Below are positions 20,682 to 32,139 of a stretch of 54,706 bases of DNA, piece by piece. The first letter of the stretch is position 1; every line of letters begins with the position of its first letter. The notes under the pieces were generated by a model. The model ran no database searches. It was not told the DNA's origin and saw only the letters and a program-made list of their open reading frames with translations. Source of the DNA: Gamarada debralockiae (Eukaryota; Ascomycota; Leotiomycetes; Helotiales; Hyphodiscaceae). The stretch covers positions 1 to 54,706 of the forward strand of contig NXFV01000683.1 of assembly GCA_002803225.1 (NCBI GenBank). Reading direction: 5' to 3'. Both the position numbers and the translations under genes were made by a program.

Positions 20682-22861
20682 GGAGAGCTCTTCCCCTCCT
20701 TGTATTTCAGCTCCTTAGATATCAGCTAGTCCTAGAAATGCCACTATATTTCGCCCCCAAAATACAGCTCAACTTACAGAACCCTTCAAATCTGGGAGCT
20801 TATGTGATAGGGACCTTTAAAAGCGATAGACTCTCACCACTAAGCCTCAACCACAGAAGAGGGAGGTGTATATTGACATACATCCTTCTAATCCAGCCCC
20901 TACCTAACACGCGCTCACGTAGGCCATTCTCTGGTTTCCAAGCGATGCGCCATTGTTCAGCCTTTTTTCTGCTAGAAATGCCTTAAACCCAGGTAGCTCT
21001 TGGCTGTCAGCCTTCATTGCTACAATATCGATAGAGAAGGAAAGGCTCGAGAAGTGTACAGTGGTATTGTCTCTCTTAGGTCCTGCCAAAGGCCAAAGAG
21101 GCTTGCTCTGAGGAAGCTGAGTTGCTTCGACAAATGTTCTGGAGGCATCACTTACTATAGTCAATTCATTTTGAGCATGGCCCATTGCCTGGGGAGCATT
21201 GCTTGGTGCTGGAAAAGGGCTAAGTTTGAGCTAGGGGAGTCCAGGCACCGAAACAGTTGTTCGGAACGCGGGGCGGAAAACTAAATTTCGTTAAAAGCAC
21301 TTTGCACGGTTGGTAGTGATACTACCTTCAACTCCTGAGCGCTGTGCAGAGCAGCATTTTGCAAAATAAGTTTAGTACAAATAATTTCCAGCCAGCCCTC
21401 GAAAAGTAACAAGAAAGGGGCGTTTGTAGGGAGCTGGCACCCCTCATAGTCAATCTACTTAGGCGCATTGGTAGTTAAGCACCGTTTTTAGGAGTCTCGC
21501 CCAAGGTGATAGCTCCTAAAACGGGACTCAGCGGGACTCAGTAGGACATCTCCGAAGTTGGACGATGCCCCCCATTGGGGAAACAGAACTGGGGACTGAA
21601 TTCTTCAAGACGCTGTCGAGCAGCCGTGTTTAACCAGGGTAAAAAGGCGGGAAGACAGTGAAGGAGCAAGAACATCCGAAGGAAGTGGAGAGCTGGAGAT
21701 CCAAGTAGAATGATTCATGAATCCGGTGTGAAACGTTATGTCTTTTGAAAGCAATTCTCATTGGCGAATAATTCAGACTTGCAATATATGTTCTGGAGTG
21801 CATATCCCTCAAATCTGGAAAACTACTTCTCGAGACATTGAGTTCTCGAACTCGGTAGGCGAAGCATACTTGTGATCATGAGAGCATTTTGCTCGCCATC
21901 CACTCCTAGAAAGGGATAGAAGACTCCAGCAGTGACGTCTTAAGATATGGACGAGCGGTAAGAGGACTTGATCCGAGTTTGAAACTTTAAGCACATGCCT
22001 TGTGCTGAATGAGTTTTCCTGAGAACGTTATAGTGCGAATGGAAAGTCTCGCTCAATCCCGTGAACCTTCCAATCATCGACGTATCCCCAACGTTCTGCC
22101 AGTTGGACAACCAAGACAGAGAGTCATGTTGATCTTCTGTTTTACTGACGCCATGTTCAGAGTCCAACCATGACCAACAGTAGCGACAGCGACAGAAACA
22201 TCGACAGGGAACAGGACATCAACAACAAAAGGAGCAACGACAACAGAAAGGAAGATCCAGAGGAATTGAAAGGCATGATGAGAGCACAGCGACTTCTGGA
22301 GCAGCAAGCAAGATGTCGGTAGACAGCGGCAACTGAGTATCGCTTCTTCGTCCCCATTCTCTCTCCTACCCATCCTTCCAGGTACTCTTTCTCAACCACT
22401 GGCCACTGAACACTGACCACGGAGCTCTAAGGAGCCCTCGCGTGATCTTATATACACAGCAGAAATCTTGTCCGCTACAACAAATGCCAAATATGAAGGC
22501 TTGCTGCAAACCAGAAAGACGAAGCCAAAACGAGACGAAAACGCTCATTCTCTTCCTCATATACATATGAAAACAGGAACTACCCAACCTGCCCGAGGTA
22601 AAAAAGTGCGCAACGATCGAGCACAAGACAAGTCGAACATGATAACCTCTCCATTCCTCATTAGTTATCTCCGCTATCTATGCACATTCTCAAAACCATA
22701 ATACATTATCGAGATTAGCCATAACACCATATCTCCGTCCAAGATCCCAAAGGAGTGTAAAGATACCCAAGATACCCAAGCAAATAACCCCAAGCCATTT
22801 ACTTTCCCCAACCCCATAATATGCACTTTCAATTTCTTTCCCACTCTCCCTCAACTGCTCA
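20682..22861. other. gene-poor region, possible repeat remnants
   Basis: No supported gene. A 93-codon minus frame ends near 20904 without domain resemblance. A hairpin with arms 21482-21494 and 21513-21524 is followed by a tandem pair of CGGGACTCAG (about 21521-21541). Short purine-rich AACAACAAA-type sequence lies at about 22170-22260. Confidence 0.4.
21482..21524. repeat. hairpin-forming inverted repeat
   Basis: CCGTTTTTAGGAG (21482-21494) can pair with CTCCTAAAACGG (21513-21524) over 12 base pairs with one bulged T, closing an 18-nt loop. Directly after it the 10-mer CGGGACTCAG occurs twice in tandem. No coding context. It may be part of a decayed mobile element or a structured RNA; no evidence separates these. 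Confidence 0.35.
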
Positions 22862-23820
22862 TCACCAAATAACACCCAATCCGCCAACAAACCACGTAAA
22901 GCTCAACACAGTGATACAAGCCATACCAAACACCATCCCAAGCGCTCTTCGTTCCATATCGCTCAACGCCCCACTGCACGTCGCACACTTAAACTCATTC
23001 AGCGGCGTATACGGCTGCGGTGTATACATCCCAAACTGATACTGATCATAAACCGCCAAATATCCGGCCTGGGCCGTAGCACTTATCGAGGACGCCGCAT
23101 CGTAAATAATCAGCGTATACACATCCGTAAGCAACGGATCCGACAATGCAGTCGATTGATAGGAACCTGTATCCCACGTCACAGCACCCGTAGAATTGCC
23201 GACCGTTTGGTTCATAGCAATAGTGTAGAGCTGTTCGTTCGCTGTGCAGGTAGCCATGACGTTGATTGCGGTCGGTGTGGCGAGGAGGGAAGTGTAGTTC
23301 CAGGCAAAGGTAACGTAGTCTCCGATTTTGAAGAATTGAGAACCGGACATTATATTGGGGGTGAGCATGGAGACGCCACCGGCGGGGAGACGCGCATCGT
23401 AGGATGTGGAGAGTGCGGCGGAGGAGGTTATTGTGGATTGGTCGGTGCTGGACCCGCTATTCGTTGTGCTTGAACCGGTTTGTTTGGCGGTTCCTGAGGA
23501 GCCGGTTGAGGAGCCTTTGTTTGTATTCGAGCCGGTGCTTGCGGTTGAGGAATCTGCGGTGTTTGTGGATGGGCTGGCTGTTGGGGTTGCTGAGCCGGAG
23601 TCTGTTCATCATCTGTCAGTATGTGTGGTGAAGGAAGGATCCAGTGAGGACTGTGTTTGTTGGGAATGCACTCACTGCTATTGTTATTAGAATTATCGTT
23701 CTGCCTCACAACCAAAGCGTCTAATTCCGGCAACCATCGTGGCCAAGGCCATGCAGCTGTGAATGTCGAAAGGAAAAGCAGAACGAGCGAGTAGAGTTGG
23801 ATATTCCGTGCTGCCCTCAT
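22862..23820 (-). CDS. secreted or membrane-anchored Ser/Thr-rich protein
   Basis: Two exons on the minus strand, 23820-23676 and 23601-22862, joined in phase 1 across a 74-nt GTGAGT...ACAG intron, give 294 residues. Residues 1-22 form a signal peptide, residues about 45-115 are a Ser/Thr/Gly-rich linker likely to be O-glycosylated, and a compact ectodomain follows (MLTPN..., IGDYVTFAWNYTSL, about 125-255) with several Asn-X-Ser/Thr sites and a CATC pair. A C-terminal hydrophobic segment (about 270-294) anchors it. The ectodomain resembles an uncharacterised conserved domain (I think DUF7137) of filamentous ascomycetes; that name is from memory. Without the splice the linker reads in a different, proline/glutamine-rich frame, so the intron matters for the model. 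Confidence 0.85.
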
Positions 23821-25005
23821 CGTGTTGTTGACGACCCTTCTTCAGTCACCAAAAAACCCTCGATTTTGCCTCGGAATCCTTCACCAACACCAAATCAATT
23901 CCTATCCAAAAATATCGGCTCTAGAAAGCAATAACGAAAGGCTTTCCAGAATTCAGTCTCGTCGTGAAGATGTGGTCTCGGAGGTCCGTGGTCTACGACA
24001 CTTCTCAGCGTGGTTCGATTTTCGTTCAATTCGTTTTCTGGCCCAGCTGTGGTTTCCGAGTGAACAAACGAGCGCCACCGCCAACTTCTTACAATCCTTC
24101 AGCTCCTCTTTTCCCTTCTTGACAAATAGTAGGCCGAACGAGTGAGGCCTTAAAACGAGAGAATTGATTCGAAAAGCGAAGGTCGATGAAGAGTCGAAAA
24201 TGGTGAGAAATGTTTAAATGAGGAGAGTCGGAATGGAATGGCAAGCTTTTTGCTTTGGCCTCACGCTTCAGTCAACTTTGAGTTTAGTGCAGGGGTTTGG
24301 ACGCCGTATTCCATTTCTCCACCACCAAAAAGTTGGTGCGTGCTATTTTAAGCGCATTTCGCCGCTGGGCTGTGGAAATCGAAGTCATGCTATAGACAAA
24401 GAATCTTTACTCTCTTTAAATCTACCACTTGCTATTCTATTCCTTTTGACTTGAAAAGTCACAATTGAAAAAATCCAAAAGTTTGGAATTCGAGCTACTT
24501 GCTCTGCAAAGGAGAGGAATGCAATGCAAACATGAGCCAGAAGTCACGTGCAGAAATCTTTCCTAACCCCTGACCTCGTATTCTGGAGGGGTTGAGCTGC
24601 ATGTGAATGCAAATAATGATTCCATCAGCAGGAGAACACTCAATCTCACAGAACTGACGAGATTTTGGACCACCAAGTTCGTTGGGGGAAGGGAAATGCG
24701 GCCTTTCCCACTCGCCAAGGCTTCACAGTCACAACATTGAGTTCTCCCGGCAATCAAAGATACGTGAATAGGGGCGCAGGAGATCACTGCGCAGATTGGA
24801 AAGTCACGATGACACCATTCTTTCGATTTTCATGACCCGTCTAATATTGGATTGGCGCATTTTTCATTGGAGTTGTAAGTCCCAACTCGAGTGGTATCCC
24901 TTTATTCATCTCATCATGTTCCAAGCCAGACTCCCATGCTAAACCCGAAGAAAGTGTCATGTCATAACAGCAGCAGGCGCAGCAACGGTACCGTATCTAT
25001 CAAAA
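23821..25005. other. intergenic region
   Basis: Contains the 5' region of the anchored Ser/Thr-rich gene (-) and the 3' flank of the USP gene (-). Open frames here are short and without resemblance. Nothing recognised. Confidence 0.4.
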
Positions 25006-26875
25006 TTACTTAGGCATAGCAACATCGCCCTCACCTTTCTCTTCATCTTTATCCTCTTCTTCCTCATCCTCTTCATCATCAATAGGCGCCCCTCCACCAC
25101 CCGATCCGGAACTATCCGCAGAACCAATAGAGCTCTTCCTCCCAAGCAACAAAGCACTAGCTTCCGCATGCTCCATACGATGCAGCTTCTCCTTCTTCGC
25201 GTCCTCAGGCTGATGCCCTAAAAGTGTATGTCCCGGCACCGCCTCGAATTCCCCTTCCTCTTCATCCTCGTCTTCGCTCTCTTCTGCCTCGTCGCCGCTC
25301 ATGGCTGGACTTTCTAGTTGTGCGGGTTCAGGGCTCTTCAAGGCTGGAGAGTCCGGCGAAATACTGGTTACAGTAGCCGTAGCATCGCTCTTCGCCGAAT
25401 CCACTTTCTGCAGTGGACGGCAGCCGTCCAGATTGATTGGCTTAAGCGTAGGATCGAATCGAGCTGGCAGTCCCAGAGCAGCTGCCACAGCATGTGCTTC
25501 CGCGTCTGGATCGTTCGATACTTCGAGGCTGCTGCTCTTCGCTCCGCCTGCTATCTCGTGCTCGTCGACTCCACTGTCTTTCAATATCCGAGCATAATCT
25601 TGTCTTGTTGGATCCGCGTCTCGCTTCATTTTCTTCTTCATTCGCTTCTCGGTAGGTCGGACGACGACGACGGGTATGGGGGAATATTGGAGGCACCATT
25701 TTGAGAATGAGTTACGGTTGCTGACTAGGCCTTGGAATCCTCCTAGACTTCGGCCGCGGGTTCCGACAATGAGCATTGCTGGTTCGTACATTTGAATCTG
25801 CAGAACAGTTAGCTCTGTTCTTCCTACTATTCCTCATAGATCTGGATCCAACATACCATTTTCTGAAACGTAGTATGCACCTTCCCAACCGCGAACTCCA
25901 GCGTAATACTGATAGCCCTATTCTCATCATTCTTCGTCTGGACTCGCTTCATCAGATCGCTCGCCGCCTTCTGGTACTCCCTCCTCTCCACATTCTTGTC
26001 ACTCGCAATCTTCGAATCCTTATCCACGACCCTCAGACAAATAATATGGTCCCCATCATCCACGAGCTCCTCCAACATCCACTGCAGCGCAATGTCCGAA
26101 TAATCATTCTCATCTATGCCGACCATGAAAGTCCGTGACCGTCGCTTCCGCTGGTATCCCATATGGCTAACATTGAGCGTGAAAGAAATCGTATTCTTCT
26201 CCGTAGCTTCTCCCCCCGCGAAGTTGTCGAACGAGACATGGTGCTGGAATCTGCTGTTTGGGGCATCAGCCGAGAGAACCATTGTCGCAATTGATCGCAA
26301 GAACTACATCTGTGGCAGCAAAGAAAGCAAATAAATGAATGGGGCTTTTTGAAGCATGAATCAGCGCCGGCACATGCGCGATTTTGTACAGCGTGCAAGC
26401 AAAAGACAGAGTGGGGTTGATCACCCGCGCTCTCTATAAGCGAACTCAAGGCTGAAGACTGGTGCGGAAGAGCGTGGGATTTGTAGATCCGGCCCGTAGA
26501 AATGACGCACTGATCCCCAGATTTTGGATGCTTCTTCTTCTGGTGCTTCTTGTAAATTGCGCGGGAAGAACGAATGGCTTACCTGGCTGGTGGAGGGCTC
26601 ACATCTCTGATCCGAGAAGGATGTCTTGCTTTGACGGTGCCGGTGGAGGTTGGCGATACTTTGGGCGCCGACTTGAACGAGACGCTTGCACTGGACGAAG
26701 CCCGCGGACGTTGCGCGTGGTCGGCTTTGACGTGCTCGGTGATGGATTCTAGGCGTAGATTCTCTGGGCGATGTGGGCTGAAGTAACCGTCGGGACTGGG
26801 CAAAGTTTTGGGAGAGATAGGTGAGTTTGGAGATCGAGAGCTACTGCTGCTTAGCGGGGATGTGGACGGCAACAT
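25006..26875 (-). CDS. universal stress protein (USP)-domain protein
   Basis: Three exons on the minus strand, 26875-26583, 26253-25857 and 25797-25006, give 493 residues. Residues 1-97 are Ser/Pro-rich. The USP fold runs from about 138 (SRTFMVGIDENDYSDIALQWML, first strand and helix) to about 276, with the nucleotide-binding loop VGTRGRSLGGFQG at 241-253 and the closing SPIPVVVVRP strand. The C-terminal third is disordered, with acidic runs of Asp/Glu around 390-410 and 475-490. Such proteins are widespread in filamentous fungi, presumed cytosolic nucleotide-binding stress factors; targets are unknown. The first intron is 329 nt, unusually long for this window; its acceptor is supported by the phase and by the following FQHHVSFDNF block. 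Confidence 0.88.
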
Positions 26876-27510
26876 GATGGGAGGATGTCGTGTTATTGGG
26901 CCAAGTATTGGCTTGCCTTCAAGCCTATGGAGCCTCGAAAGACTGATGGAAATAATGTCTGAAAGGTCCCCATCGACTGTTGCTGTTTGCGGGCTGTGGA
27001 TTGATAGTGGAGAAGAATGGAAGGATGCCTTCGAATGTTAACCGTGGCGAGAAGCTTGGGTCGCTGTCACACCACAACCCTTGTTCGCAAAAACAGGTAC
27101 CGATGACGATGATACGAATGGAGGAGACAAACACTGGTGATTGATAGGAGCTGGGGATGGTTGATGGTTTGAAGGGATGAGATGAGAATGTCGGTGTGTT
27201 CTAATCGTGCAGCTGTGAAGACAAAGCTGGACCTTGGCAAATCGTCAGCCGCGTTTCCAGCCTCGTTGGCAAACCTGCGAATATGATTGAATTTGGGTTC
27301 ATAGCAGAAAGCTGTCATTTTTCACATGCTTATCACATTTTATGCAGCTGAAACATTTTCGCATGGATATACTCATTTTCAAGGTCGTCTACTTATACTG
27401 TCTGCAATGCATGTCGTTTTTGCACATAAGCCAAGTCCTCTTTTCACCCCTATACGCCATACCATGCAGATTTCACCAACCTAACGCAAAGAGAAATCGG
27501 AGATTACTAT
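26876..27510. other. intergenic region between USP gene and eIF3l
   Basis: Upstream region of the USP gene (-) and 3' flank of eIF3l (-). No gene supported. Confidence 0.4.
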
Positions 27511-29042
27511 CTAGTAGGTTCGGGCAAGATTGCGGAGGTACCAATCAACCAACTTACGTCCAACCTTTGCTTCTGAGATATGGATCAAATCCTGGATACA
27601 CTGTTAGCACAGATCTGCAGAAATCAGAATATAATGTACTTACTCCTTGCATGGCATAATCAAGATCACTCGAAGTGACTACCTCTCCATCCAACAGTCC
27701 GTTATCCGTCCACCTAATCTGTCGGCTTCTCTGCTTGTTTACCAACAGCCAACCCCGAAGCTTCTCAGGCTCAACCTCAAGGAAACCAGCCAGCTTCTTC
27801 AAATCCATAGTAGTGTAAAGACGGAGGTAGGACTTGACAGTTGGGCTCCACATGTTGGTCTTGACCTCATCCATAAAGATAGATAGATGATGCTCAAGAG
27901 GATCAACATTGAGTTCTGGATTGTCGAAATCGGGAGGCGTGGGAGAGATGAACTTAGGGCAAGCAGAGCGGAACAACTCCTCAAAGATTGGGAGAGATTC
28001 CGGACCACCACGCTGCAACTTCAAAAGCTGGTCGCCGTACTTCTCACGAAGAGCAGTGTGGATGGTGTCATCGAGTCGGGTGGGGTGGAAAGCAACGCAG
28101 ATAGCGATGAGGGCGTACATCTGGTCGTTCTTCTTGGAGATCGAATCGTACTGTGCGTTCTTCTGGAAGTTCTTCGTACGCGAAACGTAGATCAGGATGT
28201 GGCTGAACATGCGGATCGCATCGGCGTATCTGCGCATCATCATATAGGAGAAGCCCACGTAGTAGTAGGTTGTGAAATGTGCTGCCATGACACGGGCGAA
28301 CATAGCCTTCTTGTTGAGCTCAATGTCATCAAGGGTCTTCAACGCGAGACTGAAATCACCCAGAAGGCAGTGGACTCTCAAGAGGCCGATAATCGAGAAA
28401 TATCCGAGCATGCGGTACAAGGACTTGGAACCGTAGTCTCCAGCGACCGCCATGGGCTCCTCGTTGCGCTTCATCGCAGCCAATTGTTCGTTGATTTGGG
28501 ATCTTTGGATCAGGGAGTAGAGGACGTTGAGGACGGAGTAGCAGCCCCATGTGTTGGGTGCTTCGCGGAGGATTTGGATTTCTTCTTCGTTCGTGCCCTG
28601 TCGCGCGACGCGATTTCTGTACGAGCAGAAGGAGTTGAATTGGTAGATAAACTCATCGATGACATCCCAGGCCCAGTAATACTAAATTCCGAGTCAGTAT
28701 TCGCGGATTCAGTGAGGATTTTGTAGCGCGCACCGAAGGTGGTTCAAGGTCAACTGGTCCGTCCGAGTTTAAGATGAAGTGGAACAAGCTGCAGTAGTTG
28801 TCGTAACTGGCAAACTTGACTTCAAGAGGAGCAGAGAAGTCCAAAGGCTGAGCAGCCGCGGCGAGTCTGGACTGGATGTCGTCTGCTTGTTGTGCCATGT
28901 TCATCGAGTTGACTTGCTCCAATTCTTCCATCCCCTCATATTGAACCTGCTCTCTGTAATCGGCGGCGAGAGCCTCCTCCTCAACGTCGGAATCATCGTC
29001 CATCGCTCGTGGCGGAGCTGCGCCGTTCTGGAAGGAGCCCAT
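27511..29042 (-). CDS. eif3l: eukaryotic translation initiation factor 3 subunit L
   Basis: Three exons on the minus strand, 29042-28734, 28681-27644 and 27591-27511, with 52-nt introns, give 475 residues, the normal fungal length. eIF3l is a PCI-domain subunit of the eIF3 complex on the 40S ribosome. Conserved blocks are visible: YYWAWDVIDEFIYQFNSFC at the start of exon 2, SVLYSLIQRSQINEQLA-type helices, ALKTLDDIELNKKAMF, FTTYYYVGFSYMMMRRY and the C-terminal ISEAKVGRKLVDWYLRNLA ending ARTY. The last intron ends at CCAG, not at the nearer CAG sites inside it; only this choice restores the conserved C terminus. The N-terminal 60 residues are acidic. Confidence 0.97.
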
Positions 29043-29606
29043 ATTGTCGTTTTTTTGGGGTGGTTGTCGCGGTCTTGGGAGTTGAAAGAGAGCGTGGAGG
29101 GGTTGTCAAAGGATTCAAAAACTCCAGGTCGGCTATCAGTTTAGCCCTAATAATTTCGACCTCAACCTCTTTCCTTGTAAACGCTCAAGTCACGATTAAA
29201 TATTGAGTTTACGGATTTATTAATGAAGCTCAACATATTAGAAATGAAGCATCGAGCAATTTTGTTTTGAATTCGTTCTTGGGATTGGTAGGGGAATTTG
29301 AATACATTTTGGTGGGCTTGACACGTGACATACACAAAAGTGTCTCTCTGAATCGTCGTATTGGAGTCTAACTATAATGAAATTCTTTTTTAAAGGTCGT
29401 TATTCAGGCGTCTGTTCTCTTCTACGTCGACAACATTCAGTCTCGCAGGACGCAGGATACCCATTTCCCGTAACAAATAATCCAGGTATCATATCCCTCT
29501 AGTCCCGTTCCATCAACGCCAAAAGAAATTGATCAATTTCATCACATCTATAGCGACCTTCCGGGTTGTGCTGCCGGAATCTCCTCTGGAGCCGAGTACG
29601 ACTGTC
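29043..29606. other. intergenic region
   Basis: Promoter side of eIF3l and 3' flank of the broken DOMON gene. AT-rich near 29200-29280. No gene supported. Confidence 0.4.
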
Positions 29607-31044
29607 TCACAGGACAACTTCCAATCTCTGAAGGTGCGCACCCTCGACACTCTGCTTTTCCCCATCGGAGGTGAAGATGCACTCTCCAGCCTCACCCTCC
29701 TTAACCCCTCTCGACTTGATAAAGGTAATAAGAATGACGGCCATCCACGTCAACCATGCTACACCAGCAACAACACTATAGACTATCTCACCAGTCCTGG
29801 TATTAGCTTGGTACGGGGCCGCAAGTCGCAGACCAAGTCAACCATTGGTGATAGTGAGAGTGATGATCGCACGGCCCACCAAATGTGAGGATAGACAGCG
29901 ATATTTAGACGACCAATTCGCTTGTAGCAAAGGTGATGAACCAAGCCAGTCATTGGTTGAAGCAACAAGGATCCGATAACGACGAGACTGCTGATTTTGT
30001 GAATTGTGACGGCCATCCACACACCCATGCCCAGACTTGCAAGAGCCATAGTGTAAGCCAACATCATCCGTCCGGCGTGAACCCACATGAGATTCTTGAA
30101 GCTTTAAGGTGCGGATGATTATGGTCCGAAAGGCATAAATGTGACGATAGCGATGGATGACAAGATGCCATGTGCCAAGCGGACGTTGACGAAGTCGGGA
30201 CGTACGGTGATGGAGCCTCCCTTTGCGGAGTCCGAGCTGCTTGCTGTGGACGACATGGCCGCCCTGGTCGGGAATGGGTTGGCACTGCTTCGCTCCGGCG
30301 GCGCTCTGGAGAGTGAAAGTCGTGGTACCGAAGCTGCTGTGTTGAGCGAGGTTGACGGTCATGCTGTCAGACGAAGCGGGAGATCCAGATTTGTATGCCC
30401 AGATCCAGCTTGAGCTCGGATCTGTGAAGCTCATGGATTCTCCACTCCAGCTGTTACAGTTAGAGCCTTGGCGTCGGTTAGCGACTCGAAATCACAGGTA
30501 GAAGGTCCTGAAGATAGACATATATCTCACATTAGCAGACATCATGCCGTTGGAAATCCCCGACCCGGATAGAAACGTGACATCAGCCGCAGAGTTCGAC
30601 TTTGGTTCCTGCTCTCCAACCACTATTCGTGGAGAAAGTGTGACATTTTGTTCCAGCAGAATTCACGTAAATCATAAAAATGGTCGCTCTACTCATGCTG
30701 TCTCCTTGGCCGAGGCCAATCCAAGACATTGTCGAGGGTCCGCTGATCTGGAAGAAGATATCTCCTGTACCACTGGATTCTATGGATGCTGGGACATTGA
30801 CGGCATAGCAGGCACCGTCAGTGCATTGTGTTGCATTTTGTGCGAGTACCGAGGAAGCTACAAGATAGCTGATAAAATACCCAGGGCGCCAGAGTACATG
30901 CCAAGAACCAGCGCTCCGAAGAAATTGGAGAGACGCGTGTTGTCTATGACTTGCAAATACGTATGTCTCTTTCAGAAAGACTGTGTATATAGCAGAATAG
31001 AAAAAGAGGTAATCACTTGATGATATAGCTCTCGGAGGGAACAC
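29607..31044 (-). pseudogene. broken CDH-type DOMON / cytochrome b561 membrane protein gene
   Basis: Conserved pieces appear in order on the minus strand but in changing frames. First a hydrophobic leader and a cellobiose-dehydrogenase-type cytochrome (DOMON) domain with DIFFQISGPSTMSWIGLGQG. Then a Ser-rich linker, then the cytochrome b561 helices with LAHGIL, VHAGRMMLAY, GLVHHLCYKR and YPHIWW. Heme-ligand histidines are still present. Breaks: an A-run near 30646-30649 shifts the frame; the junction near 30440-30480 cannot be spliced in phase; further shifts lie near 30285, 30110-30128 and 29872; TGA interrupts at 29838-29840. The sequence after that stop still reads like the last membrane helices. 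Intact relatives are thought to be membrane electron-transfer proteins. A GTGAAT...GCAG pseudo-intron could hide the first shift but not the others. Confidence 0.75.
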
Positions 31045-32139
31045 TTCCCAGGGCTAGGAAAAGGCCTCGAGGAACCAGATATGTTAACATCTGGGACGAA
31101 TCCATAAATCTCTAGGACTTGAGCGGGCAACTACTTCCCCCATGATAGGATACTGTGGCCTTGGCTTAGATCGGGCTTTGTAGAAGACTGATTTACCGTG
31201 TTGGGGTGGATAGCCTAGACGACTAAGCAGAAAGCCGGCTCTCACCTAAAACGTACTTTTTGATTGGGCTATTTTAAGATTGAGCGCATTGGAATATAAC
31301 GAAGACATGCCAGTCTCCTTATTGCAAGAGATACAAGGGTACATCAACAAAAAGGCCAGGTTTGAAAAGTCTTGACAACAGCAGAGCCACTGCAGACGCA
31401 CGTACCTGCAGCGCACACATTCTATCATCTCCTCTGCACATGAAGGTAACATCAACAGTCTCTGAAGAAGAAATGTCAAAACTGTGGGGATGACGTTCCC
31501 TAATCCCGAGGAAGAACCGGGATAGTCTTTCAACTTTCTTGCCTTGGATCAATCCGAGTTGAAGTGTGGATCAACAAAACGGTTGGCATCACCACACCTT
31601 CTTCATTCGTATACGCCTGCTCCGGTACTGCAAGCTGACTTCATGATCCCCGTAGCAGATCACAAATTCGATCAAGTCTCATGAGACGGGTGGCTTGCGG
31701 TCGGTACTGCAGGTTCCAAAAATCAGGAGGCGAGGGCCGCATCCGAATCGAGACCTGCTTCGTTCAATTAGTGAACCGGAAATCCTAGACGTCAAGACTT
31801 TGAGAACATATGGGGAACTTACAGTGACATCGGATTCTCTTGTCAAATTCTGTCTCGATATGCAGCTAGATGTCTTCCCTTTTGTAGTTTGGCGCGTCAG
31901 ACTGATATTGCCTTTGGTGGTGACATGACCATTTACGAGTAGAAGTTTTAGAAACTTGGGGTTGAGACGTTGACACGGAGTCAAGTGGCGTTAGACATGC
32001 TGTGTTTCTCCATTCTGTTTATGATTCTAGCTAGAAATTCACTCATTCCACCTATGTCTCTGGTTTTCGCCCATATACGAGAGTGCTAGTCATAACAAAA
32101 TAAGCCAATACGATAAGAAGAACTTAATAGAATGATTAC
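31045..32139. other. intergenic region
   Basis: No supported gene. Frames of 95-101 codons on the minus strand show no resemblance to known families. Upstream flank of the broken DOMON gene and 3' flank of the methyltransferase gene. Confidence 0.4.

Noticed and set aside
20904..21185. 93-codon minus-strand frame
   Set aside because: Some protein-like stretches but no ATG-supported start, no domain and stops on both sides; may be a remnant but not supportable.
23428..23675. Pro/Gln-rich continuation of the secreted protein's first exon
   Set aside because: It arises only if the 74-nt intron is retained; splicing gives a Ser/Thr linker that runs into the conserved ectodomain.
27887..28726. 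279-codon plus-strand frame over eIF3l
   Set aside because: Shadow of the eIF3l coding strand.
30421..30500. Frame reading TCDFESLTDAKALTVTAGVEN as a real exon of the DOMON gene
   Set aside because: The overlapping frame with SNCNSW and SMSFTDPSSSWIWA fits the domain better; the first reading is probably a shadow.
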